DNA of 64,000 nucleotides from assembly GCA_002298335.1 (NCBI GenBank), contig DBNK01000003.1, positions 104,336-168,335 of the forward strand, written 5' to 3'. A program made the translations under genes and the position numbers. The notes below the pieces were generated by a model. That model did not search any database, was not told where the DNA came from, and was given only the letters and a program-made list of their open reading frames with translations. Source of the DNA: Thalassolituus sp. UBA674 (GTDB taxonomy: Bacteria > Pseudomonadota > Gammaproteobacteria > Pseudomonadales > Oceanobacteraceae). Shown here in pieces: positions 55,996-64,000 of this stretch (position 1 is its first letter; every line of letters begins with the position of its first letter).

Positions 55996-56043
55996 GCCGG
56001 CTGAATTTGTATAAAAAATACCCAATTTGGGCAGGAATGTCTG

Positions 56044-56952
56044 ATGATCCGACAGAGAACACTCAATAATACGATCCGCGCCACTGGTGTTGGCCTTCAC
56101 TCAGGAGATAAAGTCTACCTGACGCTGAAGCCTGCGCCGGTTGATACGGGTATCGTTTTCCGTCGTACCGATCTTGACCCTGTTGTGGATATCCCTGCAA
56201 ACGCCTTGCAGGTGGGTGAGACCACCCTGTCTACAACGCTGGTAAAAGATCACGCCCGGGTTGATACAGTTGAACATCTGCTGTCTGCGATGGCAGGTCT
56301 GGGTATCGATAACGCGATTGTCGAACTCAGTGCTGAAGAAGTACCGATTATGGATGGCAGCTCAGGTCCGTTTGTGTTCCTGTTGCAGTCAGCCGGTATC
56401 GCTGAACAGGATGCGCCGAAGAAGTTCATCCGTATCAAACGTCGTGTCGAAGTGACCGAAGGCGATAAAACCGCCGCATTTGTGCCCTATAATGGGTTTA
56501 AGGTCAGCTTTGAGATCGACTTTGATCACCCGGTGTTCCGTCAGAGTGTGCAGAAAGCGAGTCTGGACTTTTCTTCTACGTCTTACGTGAAAGAAGTCAG
56601 CCGTGCGCGTACTTTCGGTTTCACCAAAGACATCGAATACATGCGTTCCAAGAACCTGGCACTGGGTGGCAGCGTTAAGAATGCAATTGTGATCGATGAC
56701 TACCGGGTGCTGAACAGCGATGGTCTGCGTTATGAAGATGAGTTTGTGAAACACAAGATTCTTGACGCGGTGGGTGACCTGTATTTGCTGGGGCACAGTC
56801 TGATCGGTGAATTCATCGGTTACAAGTCAGGCCACGGTCTGAACAACCGTCTGCTGCGTGAACTGATGCAGCAGGAGGATGCGTGGGAGTTTGTAGAGTT
56901 TACCGGTGCTGAAACCGCGCCCATTACCTACATGCGACCTGCTGCAGGCTGA
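56044..56952 (+). CDS. lpxC: UDP-3-O-acyl-GlcNAc deacetylase
   Basis: This 302-residue zinc deacetylase performs the committed step of lipid A synthesis. VEHLLSAMAGLGIDNA near residue 77 gives a zinc His and the catalytic Glu region; MDGSSGPFVFL and HKILDAVGDLYLLGH near residue 237 (His and Asp) complete the site. It has its own promoter after ftsZ and a strong terminator after it, so it is last in the cluster. Confidence 0.97.
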   Translation: MIRQRTLNNTIRATGVGLHSGDKVYLTLKPAPVDTGIVFRRTDLDPVVDIPANALQVGETTLSTTLVKDHARVDTVEHLLSAMAGLGIDNAIVELSAEEVPIMDGSSGPFVFLLQSAGIAEQDAPKKFIRIKRRVEVTEGDKTAAFVPYNGFKVSFEIDFDHPVFRQSVQKASLDFSSTSYVKEVSRARTFGFTKDIEYMRSKNLALGGSVKNAIVIDDYRVLNSDGLRYEDEFVKHKILDAVGDLYLLGHSLIGEFIGYKSGHGLNNRLLRELMQQEDAWEFVEFTGAETAPITYMRPAAG

Positions 56953-56981
56953 TGCCAGAAAGTACAGGACAGCGCTGAATG

Positions 56982-57016
56982 AAAAAGGCCATACACTCAA
57001 CATGTCTGGCCTTTTT
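56982..57016 (+). terminator. terminator after lpxC
   Basis: AAAAAGGCCA, 15-nt loop, TGGCCTTTTT. The A/T arms make it usable in both directions. Confidence 0.85.
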
Positions 57017-57106
57017 CTTATTGCCTGTCTGTCCGGTCAAGGCCGGACGGGTGCAACGCACGAAGTAACGAAGAGTAGTACACTTTGACAGACAGACCTG
57101 AATAAC

Positions 57107-58036
57107 ATGAACATTATTATCGTCGGTCGACGTCACGGTGAGTCGCGAAGCGTCAGCTTACGCCCTTCCGCAATCTATTTCCTTCTGGGTATGGCTGTCA
57201 CCATGCCGCTGATGCTGGGTGCTGCAGGTTTTCTGCTGAGCCAGCACCTTGCCTCTGATCTTGCCCTCGATTCCCGCACCGCCAAAGCGTGGGAACGTAA
57301 TCTCGAAGAACAACGTCGTGAAATCGAAGAGCTGCGCGCCCAGGCTGACCGCGAGCTGGCTGCTCTGACGGTCCGTCTTGCTGAACTGCAGAGCCGGGTT
57401 TTGCGCCTGGATGCCGTTGGTGAGCGTCTGGTTGCTTCTGCCGACCTCGAAGCCGATGAGTTTGATTTCTCGGTACCGCCTGCCGTCGGTGGTCCGATGA
57501 ACTACCTGGACAGTGCGTATGAAGCTCCGGGAATTACAGCCGCCATGGATGAACTGGCTGACCGTATCAACAGCCGCGAACAGCAGCTGGCGGTACTGGA
57601 TGACCTGATCGCAGCGAACAAACTGGATCAGGATACTTTTGTCGCAGGCTCACCGATTGTTAAAGGCTGGATGTCATCCCGTTATGGCTACCGTGCTGAT
57701 CCTTTCACGGGGCGTTCCGCCTGGCATGCCGGGGTAGACTTCGCTGGCAAGCAAGGCTCTGATGTCGTCTCAGTGGCTTCTGGTGTGGTCACTATTGCTG
57801 AACCACGTTACGGGTATGGCCGTCTGGTTGAAGTTAACCATGGTAATGGTTACAAAACCCGTTATGCGCACTGTCAGGAAATTAAAGTCAAAGTGGGTGA
57901 CGTGGTCCGTAAAGGGGACGTCATCGCTCTGATGGGTAACAGTGGCCGTTCCACGGGCCCTCATGTTCATTTTGAAGTCTACCGCAACGGCCGCAACGTC
58001 GATCCTGCCGCTTATATCCATCGCCGTCCCCGATAA
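57107..58036 (+). CDS. M23 family (LytM) endopeptidase
   Basis: 309 residues with a membrane helix at about 25-47 and a long coiled coil (60-110). A C-terminal LytM domain keeps its metal site: WHAGVDFAGKQGSDVVS near residue 203 (His, Asp) and GPHVHFEVYRNG near residue 284 (catalytic His, ligand His). It cuts peptidoglycan peptides in the periplasm or holds an activator role; intact metal ligands favour activity. It lies between lpxC and secA, a common position in gammaproteobacteria. Confidence 0.93.
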   Translation: MNIIIVGRRHGESRSVSLRPSAIYFLLGMAVTMPLMLGAAGFLLSQHLASDLALDSRTAKAWERNLEEQRREIEELRAQADRELAALTVRLAELQSRVLRLDAVGERLVASADLEADEFDFSVPPAVGGPMNYLDSAYEAPGITAAMDELADRINSREQQLAVLDDLIAANKLDQDTFVAGSPIVKGWMSSRYGYRADPFTGRSAWHAGVDFAGKQGSDVVSVASGVVTIAEPRYGYGRLVEVNHGNGYKTRYAHCQEIKVKVGDVVRKGDVIALMGNSGRSTGPHVHFEVYRNGRNVDPAAYIHRRPR

Positions 58037-58126
58037 AAATCCCCCTCTTTACATTGTTTTCGCACCGGGTAAGGGTTAGCCTTACCGCCTTCCCGGTTCA
58101 TCTCTTTTGACACGGCTGACATCCTG

Positions 58127-60865
58127 ATGATTGGTAATTTTTTCCGTAAACTTTTTGGCAGTAACAATTCGCGCGAGCTCAAGCGCATGGGCAAACAGGT
58201 TGCCCGTATTAACGCATTGGAAGAGGCTCTTCAGGGGCTGACTGATGAAGAACTGCAGGCTAAAACGCCTGAACTGAAAGCCCAGCTTGCTGCCGGACAA
58301 ACCCTTGATCAGATTCTGCCCGAAGCCTTTGCGGTCTGCCGTGAGGCCAGCCGCCGGGTAATGGGGATGCGTCATTTTGACGTACAGTTGATCGGTGGTA
58401 TCACACTGCACGAAGGACGCATTGCGGAAATGCGTACCGGTGAAGGTAAAACTCTGGTGGGTACTCTGCCGTCGTATCTGAACGCGCTCTCCGGTGATGG
58501 TGTGCACGTGGTAACGGTAAACGACTATCTGGCCCGCCGTGACGCGGAGTGGATGCGTCCGCTGTTTGAATTCCTCGGTCTGACTGTCGGTGTTGTTGTT
58601 CCGGGTATGGATCAGTCGGCGAAAAAGAGCCAGTACGCCGCAGACATCGTTTACGGTACCAACAACGAATTCGGTTTTGATTATCTGCGCGACAATATGG
58701 CTTTCTCGCTGGAGCAGAAGGTTCAGCGTAAACTCAATTTTGCGATCGTCGACGAAGTGGACTCGATCCTGATCGACGAAGCGCGGACACCGCTGATCAT
58801 CTCCGGTGCTGCAGAAGACAGCTCTGAGCTTTACCGTCGCATTAATAAACTGGTGCCCAGGCTCGAGCGTGGCCAGTTCAGCGACGATAAAGACCACGTG
58901 CCGGACGGCCACTACACGGTTGATGAGAAGAGCCGTGCCGTTGAGCTGACAGAAGCGGGTCATGAGTACGTTGAAGAACTGCTGACCCAGGAAGGCATTC
59001 TGCAGGAAGGCGAAAGTCTTTATTCTGCGGCCAACCTGAACCTGCTGCATCACGTGCATTCCTCCCTGAAAGCGCACGCTATTTTCCAGAAGAACGTCGA
59101 TTATCTGGTGCAGAACGGGCAGATCGTCATCGTTGATGAACACACCGGCCGTACCATGCCGGGGCGTCGCTGGAGTGAAGGTCTGCATCAGGCGGTGGAA
59201 GCCAAAGAAGGTGTGAAAATTCAGGCCGAGAGCCAGACGCTGGCCTCAACAACCTTCCAGAATTATTTCCGTCTGTACGGCAAGCTCGCGGGTATGACGG
59301 GTACTGCTGATACCGAAGCCTTCGAATTCCATCAGATTTACGGGCTGGTCGTGATCGTTATTCCGACCAACAAAGAGATCAAGCGTATCGATTACAACGA
59401 CGTAATCTACGCCACCCAGCGCGAGAAATACGATGCGGTGATTGAAGAAATCCGCACGGTTTCTGCTGAGGGGCGCCCGGTTCTGGTGGGCACGGCGTCG
59501 ATTGAATCGTCGGAATATCTGTCGGCTCTGCTGAAGAAAGCCAAGGTTCAGCACAACGTACTGAACGCCAAAGAAAACGCACGTGAAGCCGAAATTATTG
59601 CTCAGGCGGGTCGCCCGGGTGCCATTACCATCGCCACCAACATGGCAGGCCGGGGTACGGATATCGTGCTCGGCGGCAGCTGGGAAGCCGAAGTTGCGAC
59701 ACTGGAAACCCCGGATCAGGCGACGATTGATAACATCAAAGCCGACTGGCAGGAGCGTCACGATGCCGTACTGAAAGCCGGTGGTCTGCATATTATCGGT
59801 ACGGAACGTCACGAGTCCCGCCGTATTGATAACCAGCTGCGTGGTCGTGCCGGTCGTCAGGGGGATGCCGGTTCCACACGTTTCTTCCTGTCACTGGAAG
59901 ATAACCTGATGCGTCTGTTCATGTCTGACCGTATGCGCAACATGATGCAGGCACTGGGCATGAAAGACGGTGAATCCATCGAACATAAGATGGTTACCAA
60001 CGCGGTCGAGAAAGCGCAGCGTAAAGTTGAAGGCCGCAACTTCGATATCCGTAAGCAACTGCTGGAATACGATGACGTGGCCAACGATCAACGTCGCGTC
60101 GTCTATGGTCAGCGTAACGAACTGATGGAAATGGACGACATTTCCGGTGTAATCAGCAACATCCGTCAGGATGTGGTTCATGCGACCATTGATAATCACA
60201 TTGCGCCGCAGAGCCTGTCAGAACAGTGGGATATTCCGGGTCTGGAGCAGGCGATCCGTAGCGAGTTTGCCATCGACCTGCCAGTGCAGGAGTGGCTCGA
60301 CGAAGACAGCAAGCTGTACGAAGAAACTCTGCGCGAACGCATTCTGGAACAGATCACTAAAGCTTACACTGAAAAAGAAGCCCAGATCGGCGAGCAGACC
60401 ATGCGTATGGTTGAAAAGCAGATCATGCTGCAGGTGCTGGATAACCTCTGGAAAGAACATCTGGCGACGATGGATTACCTGCGTCAGGGCATCCACCTGC
60501 GCGGTTACGGTCAGAAGAACCCGAAACAGGAATACAAGCGCGAGGCCTTTGCCCTGTTCCAGGAGCTGCTTGAGAACATCAAGCACGAAACCATCAAGAT
60601 GCTCAGCCATATCCGCCTGCGTGAAAATCAGGATATGCAGGCCGAAGAAGAGCGCCGCCGCCGCGCCGCAGAAGAACAACTGGCGCGGGCAAAATTCGAA
60701 CACGATGAAGCCACAGCTCTGGAAGACGATTCTTCACCCGGTGAAGAAGCGGCAGCGCAGCAGGCTCAGCCTTTCGTGAGAGAAGATCAGAAAGTCGGCC
60801 GGAATGAGCCTTGCCCATGTGGTTCAGGTAAAAAATACAAACATTGTCACGGCACCTTGTCTTAA
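58127..60865 (+). CDS. secA: preprotein translocase ATPase SecA
   Basis: 912 residues. Walker A MRTGEGKTLVGTLP near residue 103, DEVD in FAIVDEVDSILIDEART near residue 208, GTDIVLGGSWEAEV near residue 511, GRAGRQGDAGSTRFFLS near residue 573, and C-terminal zinc site CPCGSGKKYKHC. It drives protein export through SecYEG. 90 nt separate it from the M23 gene and 27 nt from argJ. Confidence 0.98.
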   Translation: MIGNFFRKLFGSNNSRELKRMGKQVARINALEEALQGLTDEELQAKTPELKAQLAAGQTLDQILPEAFAVCREASRRVMGMRHFDVQLIGGITLHEGRIAEMRTGEGKTLVGTLPSYLNALSGDGVHVVTVNDYLARRDAEWMRPLFEFLGLTVGVVVPGMDQSAKKSQYAADIVYGTNNEFGFDYLRDNMAFSLEQKVQRKLNFAIVDEVDSILIDEARTPLIISGAAEDSSELYRRINKLVPRLERGQFSDDKDHVPDGHYTVDEKSRAVELTEAGHEYVEELLTQEGILQEGESLYSAANLNLLHHVHSSLKAHAIFQKNVDYLVQNGQIVIVDEHTGRTMPGRRWSEGLHQAVEAKEGVKIQAESQTLASTTFQNYFRLYGKLAGMTGTADTEAFEFHQIYGLVVIVIPTNKEIKRIDYNDVIYATQREKYDAVIEEIRTVSAEGRPVLVGTASIESSEYLSALLKKAKVQHNVLNAKENAREAEIIAQAGRPGAITIATNMAGRGTDIVLGGSWEAEVATLETPDQATIDNIKADWQERHDAVLKAGGLHIIGTERHESRRIDNQLRGRAGRQGDAGSTRFFLSLEDNLMRLFMSDRMRNMMQALGMKDGESIEHKMVTNAVEKAQRKVEGRNFDIRKQLLEYDDVANDQRRVVYGQRNELMEMDDISGVISNIRQDVVHATIDNHIAPQSLSEQWDIPGLEQAIRSEFAIDLPVQEWLDEDSKLYEETLRERILEQITKAYTEKEAQIGEQTMRMVEKQIMLQVLDNLWKEHLATMDYLRQGIHLRGYGQKNPKQEYKREAFALFQELLENIKHETIKMLSHIRLRENQDMQAEEERRRRAAEEQLARAKFEHDEATALEDDSSPGEEAAAQQAQPFVREDQKVGRNEPCPCGSGKKYKHCHGTLS

Positions 60866-60892
60866 TACAGGCTCCTGAACGGGTGAAATAAA

Positions 60893-62110
60893 ATGGCGGT
60901 TAATTTTACGGTTTTTGAAGATTTCAAAGCGGTTAAGGGTGTGCGTGTGGGAATTGCGAAATCCGCCATGCGCTATAAGGACCGGGATGACATGGTGGTG
61001 TTTGAGCTGGCTGAAGGTTCAAACACCGCGGGTGTGTTCACTAATAATGCCTTCTGCGCTGCGCCAGTGCAGATCTGTCGTCATCATCTGGAGCTGGCAT
61101 CACCGCGCTACCTGCTGATCAACACCGGGAATGCCAATGCCGGAACCGGCCCGAAAGGCTTTAAAAACGCCACAGCCAGCTGTGAGCTGCTGGCGGAAAA
61201 AACGGGTGTAACCGCAGAACAGATTCTGCCGTTTTCTACCGGGGTCATTGGTGAGCCACTGAATATGCCAGCGTTTGACCGCGGTATTCCGGCCGCTTTG
61301 GCGGACCTCAGCGAGAACAACTGGGCCCGTGCTGCCAAAGGCATCATGACCACAGATACCCTCCCAAAAGGATGCTCCCGTCAGATTGAAATTAACGGCC
61401 AGACCGTCACCATCACCGGTATCTCAAAAGGTGCCGGCATGATCATGCCGAACATGGCCACTATGCTGGGCTTTATCGCCACTGACGCGGCGATTCCACA
61501 GGGCCTGTTACAGACCTGGGTACGCAAGCTGGCCGACAGCTCGTTCAATCGCATCACCATTGACGGCGACACCTCGACCAATGACTCCTGTGTTCTGGTT
61601 GCTACCGGCCAGTCGGGTGTCAGTATTGATCACGAAGTATCGGCAGAAGCTGTAACCCTGTTCACCGCTCTGGAGCAGGTCTTCCGCGATCTGGCACAGG
61701 CCATTGTGCGCGACGGTGAAGGAGCAACCAAATTCGTTACCATGGAAATCAGTGAAGCATCTTCGGTAAAAGAAGCTCTGGACGTCGCCTACACCGTGGC
61801 CCACTCACCGCTGGTGAAAACCGCCATGTTCGCATCTGATGCTAACTGGGGGCGTATTCTCGCTGCCGTCGGCCGCTCAGGCGTTCAGGACTTTGACCTC
61901 AGCAAAGTGCAGATTTATCTGAATGACGTACAGATCGTTGAAGACGGTGGCCGCTGTGACAGCTACACCGAAGAGCAGGGCGCTGCTATCTTCAGAATGA
62001 GTGAGTTTACTGTGCGCATTGTGCTCGGCCGTGGTGATGTGACTGAGACGGTCTGGACGACCGACCTGTCGCACGAATACGTCACTATTAACGCCAACTA
62101 CCGCTCTTAA
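60893..62110 (+). CDS. argJ: bifunctional ornithine acetyltransferase/N-acetylglutamate synthase
   Basis: 405 residues. It recycles the acetyl group from N-acetylornithine to glutamate in arginine synthesis. The precursor cleaves itself at KGAGMIMPNMATMLGF (bond between Ala and the catalytic Thr, near residue 188). GIAKSAMRYKDRDDMVV at the start and DGDTSTNDSCVLVATG near residue 222 are typical. It lies 27 nt after secA and 9 nt before mutT. Confidence 0.97.
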   Translation: MAVNFTVFEDFKAVKGVRVGIAKSAMRYKDRDDMVVFELAEGSNTAGVFTNNAFCAAPVQICRHHLELASPRYLLINTGNANAGTGPKGFKNATASCELLAEKTGVTAEQILPFSTGVIGEPLNMPAFDRGIPAALADLSENNWARAAKGIMTTDTLPKGCSRQIEINGQTVTITGISKGAGMIMPNMATMLGFIATDAAIPQGLLQTWVRKLADSSFNRITIDGDTSTNDSCVLVATGQSGVSIDHEVSAEAVTLFTALEQVFRDLAQAIVRDGEGATKFVTMEISEASSVKEALDVAYTVAHSPLVKTAMFASDANWGRILAAVGRSGVQDFDLSKVQIYLNDVQIVEDGGRCDSYTEEQGAAIFRMSEFTVRIVLGRGDVTETVWTTDLSHEYVTINANYRS

Positions 62111-62119
62111 TTTCCGCGT

Positions 62120-62530
62120 ATGAAGCAGGTGCATGTCGCCGTAGGCGTTGTCGTGGTGAATGGGCAGGATGTGCTGATTGCCCGGCGCCCTGACGACAAA
62201 CATCAGGGCGGCCTGTGGGAATTTCCCGGCGGTAAAGTGGAACCGGGCGAAGACGTTGTCTCCGCCCTGATCCGTGAACTCGACGAAGAAGTCGCCCTGA
62301 AGGTCCGCCCTGAAACAGTCTCGCAACTGATGCAGATTCCTTTCTCCTATCCGGATAAATCCGTACTGCTGGACGTGCTTTACGTCGAGTCTGACGTTAA
62401 TGATGCACTGCTGGCACACGGTGCTGAAGGGCAGGAAGTGCGTTGGGTGAACTATACACGCCTTGATGAATTTGAATTCCCAGAGGCGAATAAAGCCATC
62501 ATTCTGGCTCTGACTGAGCGATTGTCCTGA
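62120..62530 (+). CDS. mutT: 8-oxo-dGTP diphosphatase MutT
   Basis: 136 residues with the Nudix box GGKVEPGEDVVSALIRELDEEVAL near residue 37 (spread as GGKVEPGE and RELDEEV). The helix ends in VAL where MutT more often has a Gly. HVAVGVVVVNGQDVLIARR at the start is typical. It removes oxidised dGTP from the nucleotide pool. It follows argJ by 9 nt. The secA-argJ-mutT order is seen in relatives. Confidence 0.93.
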   Translation: MKQVHVAVGVVVVNGQDVLIARRPDDKHQGGLWEFPGGKVEPGEDVVSALIRELDEEVALKVRPETVSQLMQIPFSYPDKSVLLDVLYVESDVNDALLAHGAEGQEVRWVNYTRLDEFEFPEANKAIILALTERLS

Positions 62531-62545
62531 ATAAGTCGTATTAAT

Positions 62546-62593
62546 CCTTAGTCAGAGGCTGGTATATTTTCTGAACATACCACTCTGATAAGG
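62546..62593 (+). promoter_or_regulatory. long hairpin hiding the SD of the next gene
   Basis: CCTTA/TAAGG, TCAGAG/CTCTGA and TGGTAT/ATACCA stack into one 17-bp stem with two small bulges (G, GC) and an 11-nt loop. The SD AAGG is inside the lower stem, 10 nt before GTG 62603. Confidence 0.6.
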
Positions 62594-62602
62594 AAATCCC
62601 AC

Positions 62603-63562
62603 GTGAAGTCTGTACTTACCGTCTCTTCGAAATCCTTTGCACGACTCTTTTTAAAACCTCTTATCTGTCTTCAGGTGTTGCTGTTCAGCAGCATCAGTCT
62701 TGGGGAAGAAGGCTGCGCTTATTATTCCGCCGAGACTTCACAATTCGGCATCGAAACCCTGGTGGCCGGTAACCTGTATGCGGTGCACAGCGCGATCCAG
62801 CAGACCAATCAGAACGAGGCCACGCGGATCATCGGTAACTCGATGATCTATGTGATCAAAGGTAACGCCGATGTTCAGGGGAACCATGCCGTGTGGATTT
62901 TCGGCTCAGGTTACGGAGACCCGGGAGTCAACGGTGGCACACCCAGTGACGTGCATGAATACCTCAGCATTACCGGTCAGGATAAAGACGCCTTTCGCAG
63001 CGCGGATGATGATGCTGAAGACGTCGACTGCGTTATTACCCAGAGTTTCGGTTTGACTGCTGACTATGTGAAGCTGCGCTTTATTTCACCTCACGGCCAT
63101 CTGGATCATGTGAATCACGAATTTCTGGATGATCTGACTCAGAACTATGGTTACAGCCTGAATACCTCGAATTTCTACATCCATGCTGCGGATTATCCCA
63201 TGCTGCTGTGCACAGCGCCCTGTTGTGGCAATACGCCGTGCAGCGGTCAGAATGCTTTCTGGGGAGCGCCTTATAACGAGGCTTTTTCGGCATCGGTGTT
63301 GTCCCGCTTCCTCACACTGGGCAGTCTGAATGAAACAGAATCCTGTGCTCAGATGATGTCATTCCAGAGCCCGATGGGGCTCTGGCAGGTCCGGCATGAA
63401 GCATCACTGGATCATACGGGCGGGGTTTTATACCTGCGCAATGCGAATCTTGCCGCGAATACCGTGACCTATATTGCCGGTATTAAACAGCAGTTTATGA
63501 CCTGTGCAATGGATGGTCCGGCAAATACGAATATCGTTATCTATGATGTGCACAGAACCTGA
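62603..63562 (+). CDS. secreted metallo-beta-lactamase-fold hydrolase
   Basis: 319 residues from GTG 62603. A signal peptide covers about residues 1-34 (FLKPLICLQVLLFSSISLG). HGHLDH near residue 165, within FISPHGHLDHVNHEF, is the zinc motif of the fold. GSGYGDPG near residue 101 sits on the strand before it. HAADYP and HEASLDHTGG provide later His/Asp candidates. The mature part holds eleven Cys (one cluster is CTAPCCGNTPC), which suits an exported protein with disulfides. Substrate unknown. It is preceded by the hairpin described above and followed by a strong terminator. Confidence 0.8.
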   Translation: MKSVLTVSSKSFARLFLKPLICLQVLLFSSISLGEEGCAYYSAETSQFGIETLVAGNLYAVHSAIQQTNQNEATRIIGNSMIYVIKGNADVQGNHAVWIFGSGYGDPGVNGGTPSDVHEYLSITGQDKDAFRSADDDAEDVDCVITQSFGLTADYVKLRFISPHGHLDHVNHEFLDDLTQNYGYSLNTSNFYIHAADYPMLLCTAPCCGNTPCSGQNAFWGAPYNEAFSASVLSRFLTLGSLNETESCAQMMSFQSPMGLWQVRHEASLDHTGGVLYLRNANLAANTVTYIAGIKQQFMTCAMDGPANTNIVIYDVHRT

Positions 63563-63585
63563 CTTGTCTTAAAACTGAAGGCACA

Positions 63586-63612
63586 AAAAAACGGGCCAAT
63601 GGCCCGTTTTTT
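63586..63612. terminator. bidirectional terminator
   Basis: AAAAAACGGGCC, loop AAT, GGCCCGTTTTTT. It serves both the MBL-fold gene and alkB, which converge here. Confidence 0.92.
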
Positions 63613-63629
63613 ATTCCCGCTGATCAGAA

Positions 63630-64000
63630 TCAGGCTGAGTGAGCATTACCGGCGACCACGCCTTCGGCCGGATTGCTGTTCATCAGAGCTTTGATGCCGC
63701 TCTTCTGGTTGGCTTCACGAGCCAGTACTTTCTCTTCGTCGCTGGCGTATTTCTTATCCCATTCCATCACTTTTGGCGTCATCAGCTTGTGCCACAGCGG
63801 TGGGCAGAGTGCGATTAAGATGGTAGTCAGGTAGCCGTTGATCATGGTTGGGGCTTCTGGGTAGGGGCGCAGGTCCTGGTAGGGCACTTCACCGTGTGCA
63901 TGGTGGTGAGAGTGACGGGTCAGGTTGAACATGCTCCAGCTGCTGAAACGCTTGTTGGTGTTCCAGGAGTGACGTGGCTGCACCGGCTCGTTCGGGTTAC
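63630..64000 (-). CDS. alkB: alkane 1-monooxygenase AlkB, C-terminal part (cut by window edge)
   Basis: The last 123 residues of an integral-membrane non-haem diiron hydroxylase that oxidises medium-chain n-alkanes to 1-alkanols. PRHSWNTNKRFSSWSMFN is followed by NLTRHSHHHA, the third His box (family consensus NLQRHSDHHA), then PYQDLRPYPEAP and the last membrane segment GYLTTILIALCPPLWHKLM. The frame continues to the edge, so the true start is outside. The GTG at 63983 is internal. This gene suggests a hydrocarbon-degrading lifestyle. It converges with the MBL-fold gene at a shared terminator. Confidence 0.95.
   Translation of the reverse strand, partial: NPNEPVQPRHSWNTNKRFSSWSMFNLTRHSHHHAHGEVPYQDLRPYPEAPTMINGYLTTILIALCPPLWHKLMTPKVMEWDKKYASDEEKVLAREANQKSGIKALMNSNPAEGVVAGNAHSA

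Overview
The window reads as chromosomal DNA of a marine gammaproteobacterium, most likely an Oceanospirillales-type hydrocarbon degrader of the Thalassolituus/Oceanobacter kind. This is inferred from the complete dcw cluster in gammaproteobacterial order, the panE/yajQ/MFS neighbourhood, the secA-argJ-mutT order and the C-terminal end of an AlkB alkane monooxygenase at the right edge. Most of the DNA looks moderately GC-rich; only about 13.66-14.76 kb is strikingly AT-rich. I saw no tRNA, rRNA, CRISPR array or insertion-sequence transposase.

Layout. 0-10 kb: a membrane sensor cut by the left edge, panE (apparently with a leaderless promoter), yajQ, an AmpG-like permease, a membrane-anchored protein of repeating IPV strands, a GGDEF-EAL protein behind a hairpin-rich leader, and a beta-propeller lipoprotein. 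10-13 kb: an M16 zinc protease lipoprotein behind an attenuator-like leader. 13.2-16 kb: an accessory island bounded by inverted copies of a multi-part repeat; it holds an AT-rich frameshifted gene with nuclease-like features and a GNAT acetyltransferase. 16-25 kb: the glycine cleavage genes gcvT-gcvH-gcvP, a cation/proton antiporter, a TonB protein and an unusual HhH plus membrane protein. 25-30 kb: biotin genes bioFHCD divergent from bioA around a BirA-like operator. 30-35 kb: a yhiI-rbbA-yhhJ export operon. 35-39 kb: a small acidic protein, CvfB, a parvulin, DUF3301 and DUF502 proteins, and a one-domain voltage-gated channel with a Ca-like filter. 39.4-57 kb: mraZ-rsmH-ftsL-ftsI-murE-murF-mraY-murD-ftsW-murG-murC-ddlB-ftsQ-ftsA-ftsZ-lpxC, tightly overlapped, with MraZ-type GTGG repeats at its promoter. 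57-64 kb: an M23 peptidase, secA, argJ, mutT, a secreted metallo-beta-lactamase-fold protein behind an SD-sequestering hairpin, and the alkB 3' end.

The most unusual structure is the island at 13,178-15,980. Its two inverted arms carry diverged copies of a roughly 260-nt element. Hairpin positions, lengths and loops are kept while several stems are replaced by other complementary sequences. That pattern suggests selection on folding, and most of the element does not look like protein-coding sequence.
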